Positions 56,238-64,000 of a DNA stretch of 64,000 nt are shown in pieces. Origin of the DNA: Hofstenia miamia (taxonomy: Eukaryota; Xenacoelomorpha; Acoela). The DNA lies in assembly GCA_004352715.1 (NCBI GenBank), contig SCFE01000006.1:1224614-1288613 (forward strand). The letters are read 5' to 3'. The notes under the pieces were generated by a model. That model had not been told where the DNA came from. It worked only from the letters and a program-made list of their open reading frames with translations, and ran no database searches. A program made the translations under genes and the position numbers. Positions within the stretch are counted from its first letter, which is position 1, and each line of letters begins with the position of its first letter.

Positions 56238-57138
56238 TGTGAAATCACAGGGGCACTCTCACCACTCAAGTGGCACTGGGAAACTCTTAGGTTCTTCTGA
56301 AGGTTGCAAAAATAGCCATCACAGAGAGTGACCCACATTCTAACAGAAAAAGAAGAACATTGATAGTTCACCAATTTCATTAAAGAAAAACTGAAACTAA
56401 TCACTGAGAAAGCATTCCATATAATGACTAATTCATATGGCATCACACTGAAGCCATATCAAGAAAGCCATCCTGACTTGCCAAGGTGCTGATTGTGTGT
56501 CTTAAGTATTAATTTCTAGCTCAAATAAACAATTTAGCTCATAGTTCTTATCTCAGCTCATGTAAATAAATATAATAATCACATGTAGTTACCATGCATT
56601 CTTGTTGGCCAATGGCATATTATATTTGCATAGTGTGATGTTAAGTGCATGTACAAAAACAATCAACATGAAAGTTGTTATTCCCTACATGTATACTTAG
56701 CCTTAAATTGACCACAATATGGGCTACCAACTGTCAAAGGGCTAGTTATCACCCTAGGCACAGTGAAGTAACTCTCAAATTATTGCTGAATCTTACACAA
56801 AATTAATTATTACAAAATCCATAATACCTAAAATGGTTAGTAATTTAATAAGAAAGAAAAAAGTAATGCTTGGCTACAATGTCTTCCCTACTTTTTATAC
56901 AAAAATCAGTAAATAATTACTGGTAATCTGTTTACAAAGTTGTCACATGAATTCCCTCACAAATTAAGTGAGCAATCACATGTTTCTATAATTCAAGGGG
57001 ACAAAAATTAAATTTTTTGTAAAACTACACTAAAAAATAGACAAATTACTAAAATAGAATGCAAAATTAGCACCAATTGATTACAGTGTGAAATAATTGA
57101 ATCAAAGTTTCAAAAGGGGTGCCCCAAGTGAATCTACA
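56238..57138 (-). repeat. solo LTR of family A inserted in element D integrase
   Basis: The reverse complement aligns with the LTRs of element A along its length (for example GAGTGACCCACATTC and AATGCACAAT-type blocks, and GCCATATC/GGCTTCA). It begins TGTGAAATCACAGGGG and ends GAATCTACA. ATAG (56234-56237) and ACAG (57139-57142) flank it, a probable 4-bp target duplication with one change. The integrase frame resumes immediately after it. Confidence 0.88.
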
Positions 57139-57600
57139 ACAGAGCAACAGAAAGACTGAACAAAATACTAATAAAATTGATTAGAGCAGTGACATCCCAG
57201 GTCAGGGAAGACAATTGATAGAAATCATCAAATATTTTTACAATGCTTTGGTGCATTCAGCAATGGGGTTAACACTGTTTAAAGTGATGTTCAGCAGGGA
57301 AGCATTGACACTCCTATCAATATAGTATACAAACTACTTCAAAGACCTCAGCAATGAATATGTAAAAATACTAAAAAATCAAATGACAAAAGTTCATGAG
57401 ACAATGTGCCTTAACATAAAGAGATCAGCCATAAGACAGGAGAGGATTTACAAAAAGAAGATCTATTGTAAACCACAGAATGTGGATGATTTAGTTTATG
57501 CACACACAATTAAGAAAGTGTATGACTTAAATCAAATAAAAAAACTTAGATCAATCTGGGAAGGACAGCTAAGAGTAAAAAACACTACCTAGCAACTGAT
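57139..57600 (+). pseudogene. element D integrase, 3' part
   Basis: NRATERLNKILIKLIRAVTS continues the integrase after the LTR and carries the third catalytic acid (E at about 57150). A weak TTKVSLFKAMF-like block follows (near 57280), and the frame 57383-57592 is a basic C-terminal region (VHETMCLNIKRSAIRQERIY). Confidence 0.75.
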
Positions 57601-58534
57601 ACAAATTAAGTAATGGGCAAGTATTGCACTTCCAAAATTTGAAATGTGCATAGGAGACCTACAACATACAGAATTATAAAAGGATGTGGAATTTGAGATA
57701 ATAAACAAAGGAAATCAAAATTGTTGTGTAATGATGCTGATAGTTTCAATGAGGAGGAATTCAATTAACAAGCAGAGAAGATGAGCAATACAGATAGAGA
57801 GTATTAAGATCACATACACTAAAGCACCATTGAGATGATGATCAGCAGCACTCAATTAGTCAAAGAGTGAGGATATGCTGAGACCTCAGTAGAGTTAGAA
57901 GATTTGGCAGAGAAAGAGTACTCTTGGTGCAGAGCAAACACAAAGGATCTGATATCAAGGGGAACAAGTTTTTTTCATCAGCTCAAAGTTGCTCAATATC
58001 ATTGATATGGTCAAAAGAAAAGGCTGATAAGATGACATAAATAGGAAATGAAATGCTATGGCCATACTTTATAGCCACAAGGAAAGTCATAGAAAACACC
58101 CATGGAAGATTACCTCCAAAGAACATGCAATACAATAATACAAAAATGCACAAGAAACAAGATGAAGATAGCAAACTTACTGTTGGTATTAGATTTAAAA
58201 TGAATTGTCACCAGGAAAAATATCAATAATCAAAATAGCAAATATGTAAGAATTATGTCCAACAGAGATTGACATATTTTCAAAGAGGGTGAGCAAGTAT
58301 ATGTGGAGAGCAACTGCAGATCTACACCTACATCTGTTTAGAAGGTAACCATGATAATAAAACAGCAGGATGAAAACTCCAGAGAAATAGTACACCAAAT
58401 TCAAAGAACACATGTCATGATGGAATCCCTAAAATCAATTGAAATATTCCTCACAGACTATCAAAGGTGCTTTCACCAAGCTGTGTAAACACTAACAAAA
58501 GATAGAGAAATGATAGGGATGAGATAGTTGATAT
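57601..58534 (+). pseudogene. element D region after integrase, probable spacer and 5' part of ORF3
   Basis: Position corresponds to the spacer plus ORF3 start of element A. Short open pieces exist (for example near 58090-58200) but I could not align them confidently with element A. It is cut at 58534 by element B. Confidence 0.4.
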
Positions 58535-59298
58535 TGTAGCATTGGTGAAAAATCAGTTTGCATTCCTAGTATTCTACATTATTCAGGGTTTTGAGTTGAT
58601 GTGTGGATTCACTTTTCCTACAAAACTAACTAACTGCTCTTGCATATGTATGATATACTAATTAAAGTTAAAGGTGAACATTAAATTGTGTTAGTGAGGA
58701 GTGGCCACACTCAGGTAACCCAATACAGATAACCTTTTAGAAGAGTCATAAATTTATATTGAGAAGTAAGAAGCCCTAACACTTGGGTGCAAGTGGTGAA
58801 CCTAATCATTAAGTAAAATAACCTTAGCTCAGTGCATTTCTCATCTTATGCAATTTAGATGAAAGCAATAATAATAAATTTTGTTACAGATGAATAGCAG
58901 TACAAGTGCCCTAATCATTTACCTAACCTAGTTCAATGATGGCCATTAACTAGCTTGTCTACCAAATGGGTGTCCTTTAATGACACAAATGAAAAATTAG
59001 AAACTTATTTTTTTAAATTTACAATCAAAAGAACATAAGTAAAATGAATAATCATTTAATCCAACAATGAATAAATCACACGTATTTATACAAATGAAAC
59101 TGGTGAAGGAATCAATCAATAGTACACTGTTGCTAACATGAATAAATAAAACAGGTTCTGTACAATAACCTTTTAAGCTAACAAAAATACTGTGTAACAA
59201 TTTAACAGAAATAATTAAGCTAAAATTGCACAGTTTACAAAAGAACTAAATTCATTAATGTTGAAATTAATATAGATAATTGATACAGTTATATTACA
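58535..59298 (-). repeat. element B 3' LTR (left copy)
   Basis: Begins TGTAGCATTGGTGAAAAATC and ends CAGTTATATTACA; aligned with 61851-62619. A purine-rich AAGGGTGGCA (minus strand) lies just inside at 59299-59310. Confidence 0.85.
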
Positions 59299-59800
59299 TG
59301 CCACCCTTATCTGGGCTATTTCAATCCATTATTTCCACAGTGTCCAGTTTAGTGGTGTTGTGTCACATGTAGCACCCCACATATACTTTTTTGAATGTAT
59401 CCATAATGAAAAAGACATCTTGAGGTAGGTATTTGTTGATAATTCTGGTTTAATATTTTTCACACAGAGTTGTGAATTGGAATTGTTTTCTGGTGGAGAC
59501 ATCATTAGCAATATATAATATAAAAGCCAATTATTGCATTTGGCAGAGTTAGGAATGATGGCAAGTTCATTGGATTTGCTTTTGCATAATAGTTCTTGCA
59601 TTCCATATGAGATTGGGAATGTTAATGATGGTGACAAAGTAAGGATGTGATGTTCCACTTCTAACTGTTCAAGCATGAGAGTTTTGTTTGTAACATTCTA
59701 GAAAGCATTGAATGGAGGCAGATCTCTGACTGAAATAGCAGCAGTGCTTTGTTGTTGTTGCTGGGCTTCTACAACAGTATTCTTCTCATCAAAGTTCAAA
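59299..59800 (-). pseudogene. element B interior, 3' coding remnant
   Basis: A 115-codon minus-strand frame at 59329-59676 has no recognised motif (contains LTLSPSLTFPISYGMQELL). It lies where pol would be expected, but no RT or integrase box is present. Confidence 0.4.
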
Positions 59801-60039
59801 TCAAATTAATATAACAGTTTTCAGAAATGTATGTGTTTAGAGTGCACATTCTGTGGAGAGGTAATGTATGTAAAGGTTTAATAATAAATTTAGAATAGTT
59901 TATGGGATCATGAAATTGTTCCTGAAGATATGTATCTGCAATAGGCAAATTGTGTGTGCACTTATTGTTAGTAACAGTAACTTATAATGATTTTATTAAT
60001 CATTTGGTGTTGAGATAGTCACCCAAAGCATTGATGAGG

Positions 60040-60120
60040 CAATGGTTGTGTGATTCAATTTTGTTTTTGGTAATGCCAATTAAATTTGCACATGTATCCA
60101 CAATTATAGAAATAGATGTA
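60040..60120 (-). pseudogene. element B protease-like motif
   Basis: Minus strand reads ISTSISIIVDTCANLIGI: the DTGA active-site strand of a retropepsin with Gly changed to Cys. Confidence 0.5.
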
Positions 60121-60279
60121 CTAATGTCTATCCTAGATAAAAATCCCATCCATTGTTATAGGAATGATGTTTTTATTTGACATTGTGGTAAATAGGATTG
60201 GTTGTGTGCAGCTGGGAGTTGGTGCTCTTACTTATTTAAATAATCATCATCTTCTGAGTTATACTCATAAATATCAGAT

Positions 60280-61170
60280 GATTGTTCTTCTTTTGTGTTC
60301 ATATCATTAGATGTTGGTTGGTTTTTATTAGGACATTTTGATGTCTTAATGGTAGATGAATTTAATTTGATTCACTAGAGTAATTGTTGATTTGAAGTTT
60401 AGCTTTGATGGCTTTTTTTATGAAAGCTGGTAATTTGTCCTCTGGACTGCATTTTTGGTCAAATCAGTGGGGAATCAACAGTAGCATACCATATGTAATG
60501 TAAGTAAAAAATCTAGGGAAGTATACTCAGTTGACATTCTACTAAGTTGGTAAAGGAATTTGACTTGAAGGATGTATTCTTCTATGTTGTTATCCTTAAG
60601 TATTGTTGTTTAGTATTATTTTCTATTGATTACATGGTGGGGATGCATGAAAATGGTCAGGGAAAGTTTGAATAAGCAAACCATAATCTCATTTAGTATT
60701 GGTGGCTAAAGAGAGGTAGCAATTATAGGCTTTGCCAATTAGGAAGCTTGGAAACTGCACAAGAGCATGTTCCTGGCCAGCTCTTTGCACTAATAGGTTT
60801 TGCTCATAAGAGAAAACCCATTCCTCAAATGTTGGTGATATACCAACAGCTTTACCTGAAAATTTTCATGGTGGCATTCGGATTTTAATATTGTCATCAA
60901 TTACCAATGGTGGAAGTTATGAAACAAACATTTTTTTGTTTTGATTAACATTTTCTAAATTTTGAATTTTATTGTTAATGGCATTTAATTTGTCATTTAG
61001 TTGGTTCATAAAGGGATTTTCAAAATCAGCTTTTTGAAACTGATCCATTTTGGGTGACATGTCATCAATGGTAATAGGCATCAAGTGAGAGAATTGATTT
61101 TTTAGAACAGGAGGGGCCTGATAAACATGATATCCTACATTTTTTCATTTAGATCTGGAATTTTAGTGAT
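60280..61170 (-). pseudogene. element B gag
   Basis: A coiled region (NQLNDKLNAINNKIQNLENV, near 61000) precedes a capsid block KFSGKAVGISPTFEEWVFSY followed by HALVQFPSFLIGKAYNCYLS, matching the FEEW region of element A gag. A later DKLPAFIKKAIKAKLQINNY segment is basic. Frame breaks occur at several points. No zinc knuckle was found. Confidence 0.65.
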
Positions 61171-61833
61171 CTTAGGAGTTAATGTATTTGAAACTATTGC
61201 AAATTGATTGTGTTTGAGTCTCCTGCATTTCTCTTTTCAGTGCTGCATTTTCTGCTTCTTGTGAAATCAATTGTCTGGTAACTTGTATGCTTTTATTTTG
61301 TCACATAAGGCTTGGTTTTCCTTATGTATCTGATCAAATCACCTAGTGTTTTCAATTTGAAAAGGTTCAAATCTTTCCTTAAGTTCTATGAATTGCTTTT
61401 TGTGAAATGCAATAATTTCAAGAAGTTCCTCTTTCAAGCAATTGTCTGTAGGTGTTGGTGGGGAAGGAGTAGTTTTTCAAGGGAAGTTTTTTGTTTTCTG
61501 ATTTCAAGTATTTGGCATTTTGTTGTTTGCTTGTTAAATGACTTTCACTGGTTTGGTCAAAACTAATAGTTAGGTAAGTGTTTAGGGTTTTCTGCAATAA
61601 TGTGTAAAAAAATTTTGTTTCCTTAAGGCGCTGAGAAATGAGATTTCCATCTGCAATTCAATTGTAAAGGGTTCCATCTCTTCTTTGTAGGGTTCAACAT
61701 TTTCTTAGTTATAATAGAGCTCTCTGACCATTGCATGGTTACTTGTAAAACAATACTTGTACATGGAATTTTTTAAATCAGACATTCCCCTGACAAGGTA
61801 TAATTAATTCTGAAACAATGCATATACTTAGAG

Positions 61834-61850
61834 TCCTGTGGTGGTCACCA
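61834..61850 (-). promoter_or_regulatory. element B primer-binding site
   Basis: Minus strand TGGTGACCACCACAGGA, directly next to the 5' LTR. The first eight bases match the tRNA-Trp-complementary site used by element A; the remainder has decayed. Confidence 0.55.
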
Positions 61851-62619
61851 TGTGGCATCAGTGAGAAATCACCATGCCCTCCTACTATTCTATCTCATTG
61901 AGGGTTTTGAGTTAATGCATGGATTGACCAATTCTACTAAACTTAATAACTTCTCATGCATATATACCATATCCTAATTAAAGTTAAAAGTGAACAGGAA
62001 ATTGTGTTAGGGAAGAGTGGCCAAACTTGGCCAACCTGATACAAACAACTTTTTAAGAAGAGTTGTATAAGACTAGAGTCCTATTTAGATTAAGAAGTAA
62101 GAAGCCATAAGACTTGGGTGTAAGTGCTGAACCTAATTGCTAAGTAAAATAACCTAAGCTCAGTGCATTTCTCATCTCATGCAATTTAGGTGATAAATTT
62201 CATTATGGATGAATAGCAGTACAAGTACAATAATCATATACCTAACCTAGTTAAAGGATGGTCATTAACCATCTTGTCCACCAAATGGGTGTCATTTAAC
62301 AATTCTGTTGAAAAATTAGAAACACATTTTATAAAAAGCAACAGTCAAAAGCACATAAGTAAAATAAATTTAATGAGAATCATTTGATCCAACAATGAAA
62401 AAATCACACATATTTATACAAATGAAACTGGTGAAGGAATCAAACTATAGTACACCTTTGCTAACATAAATAAATAAAACAGGTTCTGTACAATAACCTT
62501 TGACAAAAATACTGCATAATAATTTAAAAGAAATAATTAAGCTAAATTGCACAGTTTACAAAAGAACTAAATTCATTAATGTTGAAGTTAAAATAGATAA
62601 TTGATGCAGTTATACCACA
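61851..62619 (-). repeat. element B 5' LTR (right copy)
   Basis: Begins TGTGGCATCAGTGAGAAATC and ends CAGTTATACCACA. Differences from the left copy again include many TG/CA pairs (for example TTGATGTGTGG against TTAATGCATGG). Confidence 0.85.
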
Positions 62620-63475
62620 ACATATTCAAGATAGTACTGAAAACCCAGAAGGACATTAATGAGGAGGATTTTCTCTTAAGTTCATCAGCAACCAAGATGT
62701 CACCTCAGATGTAGAGGATTATCAATAGAGTAGACATAGAAAAATGGAATGTTAGAATACCACCTCATTCTCTACAGTGTGTGGAAGCCAGAGATAACCA
62801 CTGTTTAATACAGACTATAATTGAGTAAGAGACAAAAGATAAGATAAGAGATAGACATCTGTCAGAATAACTGTCTAAATCAGTAATAAAATACATAAGC
62901 ACAGAGGCATTCACCAAAAAGCAACTGGAAAAATTGATCAAAGTTGAGAATCAAGTAGCAATCAATATATAATATATCAGAGCAAAGTTGAGAATGTGAC
63001 TAGAAGATGTACAGAAACTAAAACAAATAGGACCCTCCACCAAGTTCAGGGAGGGTGCTACACAACATAAGATGAATTATCATACAACAATTACATTAGC
63101 TAGAGCTGGTGCAACAAGCAGCACAGTAGAATTACAATAAAGAATGATCAGAAAGTAGCTACTACTGTGCAAATCACAACTAACCATAAAACTGCCAATG
63201 ATAATGCCAAATGGAAAATCATAGACAAGCTGAAAGTAAAGATCTTAGAAGAAATTTCATATGCCACAAATTTACAAAGAGCAGAGGAACTAACAAATGA
63301 TCCATTATATATAGAGTCTAAGAAACAACCTGGTATGGTTATATATGTGAGAAGACAAATACAAATATTACAATATACCAAGTTCAGTAAAAAGTATGTG
63401 GAAGAATGTATTGCTTGGATTTGTATAATCAGTATAATACTGCAAAATGAAATACCTCAATGTTTTTTATGAGTT
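62620..63475 (+). pseudogene. element D ORF3, homologous to element A ORF3
   Basis: Three blocks match element A ORF3 in the same order and with similar spacing: STEAFTKKQLEKLI (62899-62940), TQHKMNYHTTIT (about 63060-63095) and YIESKKQPGMVIYVRRQIQI (63307-63366, in the open frame 63167-63472). One frameshift separates the second and third. The function is unknown. Similarity between two clearly different element families indicates that ORF3 was kept by selection before both decayed. Confidence 0.65.
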
Positions 63476-64000
63476 GCAATTACAAATATCACCACATTGT
63501 ATTTAAACTTATATTTTTCCATATGGAATGTCTAAGATAATCTTCTTCCATTCAAACCAGATGCTACAAAGAATATAAAAGAAAACAAAACAAAAAAACA
63601 AGACAAACAAGGAATATTAGTTCTTCAAAAAGAGAATTAATCATAAAAACATTTCACAAAATTGAGGTAGAAGGTAGAAAATTTAAATACTCTCAAATTG
63701 CACAAAATTTATTAATGTGATTATAGAACTGTAAAAATGGGATGGGATAGAAGAACAGAATTTGAAAGCACTGGCAGTTGCAACATAGAAGCAAATCAGG
63801 TAGACCAACACATTCAAGTTTCATACACCTACAAAGGACAACAATGCTATTGAACTTTGGGAAGATCTTGAAGAAGGTTTTCATTAAGGTGATGAAGCAA
63901 ATGAATTAAATTGTTGTATTATAATCATGCTAACCCAAAATGTGTATGGAGAATGTCATCTACAAAAGAAGCCAATCACAATGATACTACATGTAAGAAA
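63476..64000. other. element D continuation to the window edge
   Basis: Probably the rest of ORF3 and the 3' part of element D; I could not align it with element A. The 3' LTR of D is not reached. Confidence 0.4.

Larger units (their letters stand above)
58535..62619 (-). mobile_element. LTR element B, 4.1 kb, gag-only, inserted in element D
   Basis: Direct repeats of about 765 bp bound a 2.55-kb interior that has gag and a protease-like site on the minus strand but no RT or integrase. ATAT (58531-58534) and ACAT (62620-62623) flank it as a probable 4-bp duplication with one change. Primer site and polypurine tract positions agree with minus orientation. It would depend on enzymes from another element. 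Confidence 0.85.

Noticed and set aside
1-64000. CRISPR arrays, operons, tRNA or rRNA genes
   Set aside because: No regularly spaced repeats, no clustered bacterial-type genes, and no cloverleaf or rRNA signature was recognised.

Overview
This window is AT-rich nuclear DNA from an invertebrate animal; I cannot name the species. The evidence is an intronless GET4/TRC35-type gene (25218-26159, minus), a spliced TM7SF3-type membrane-protein gene just downstream on the same strand (seven well-supported exons, 15197-24835), GT-AG introns, and metazoan transposon families: Jockey/CR1-type LINEs, Penelope-like elements, Tc1/mariner-IS630 elements, MITEs and Ty3-type LTR retrotransposons. Nothing bacterial was seen.

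Layout. 1-4.4 kb has no firm gene. 4.4-13 kb is a cluster of broken LINE and Penelope sequence with a LINE nested in another LINE, three N gaps and several duplications next to gaps that look like unmerged alleles. 13.1-14.0 kb is a non-autonomous inverted-repeat element. 15.2-24.8 kb is TM7SF3, whose longest intron carries a complete but dead Tc1 element (17045-18410) and an older transposase relic; a third relic lies in another intron. GET4 follows, then a 1.56-kb IS630-superfamily element with roughly 120-bp terminal inverted repeats (26750-28308) and two small MITEs.

Near 30-31 kb the sequence changes character. From there to 64 kb it is a nest of decayed retroelements almost without the dinucleotide CG: an unclassified inverted-repeat unit, a Penelope-like element with a decayed hammerhead core, then an 11-kb Ty3-type element (element A, 32283-43371) with two LTRs, a tRNA-Trp-like primer site, gag-protease-RT-RNase H-integrase relics and a further 2.7-kb open region (ORF3) after integrase. 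(TA)n tracts separate these units. To the right lie a Ty3 remnant with LTRs in opposite orientation (C, about 50.0-53.4 kb), and a second ORF3-bearing Ty3 element (D, 55.2 kb to the window edge). D has lost RT and carries a solo LTR of A inside integrase and a complete gag-only LTR element (B, 58535-62619) inside or beside ORF3.

The strongest points for follow-up are: ORF3, whose blocks match collinearly between A and D; the extreme CpG loss, with the two LTRs of A showing reciprocal TG/CA states at the same sites; a roughly 21-bp motif shared by the A LTR and the leader of ORF3; and the run of (TA)n tracts between successive elements. No retroelement here looks able to move by itself: all have stops, frameshifts or lost catalytic residues.
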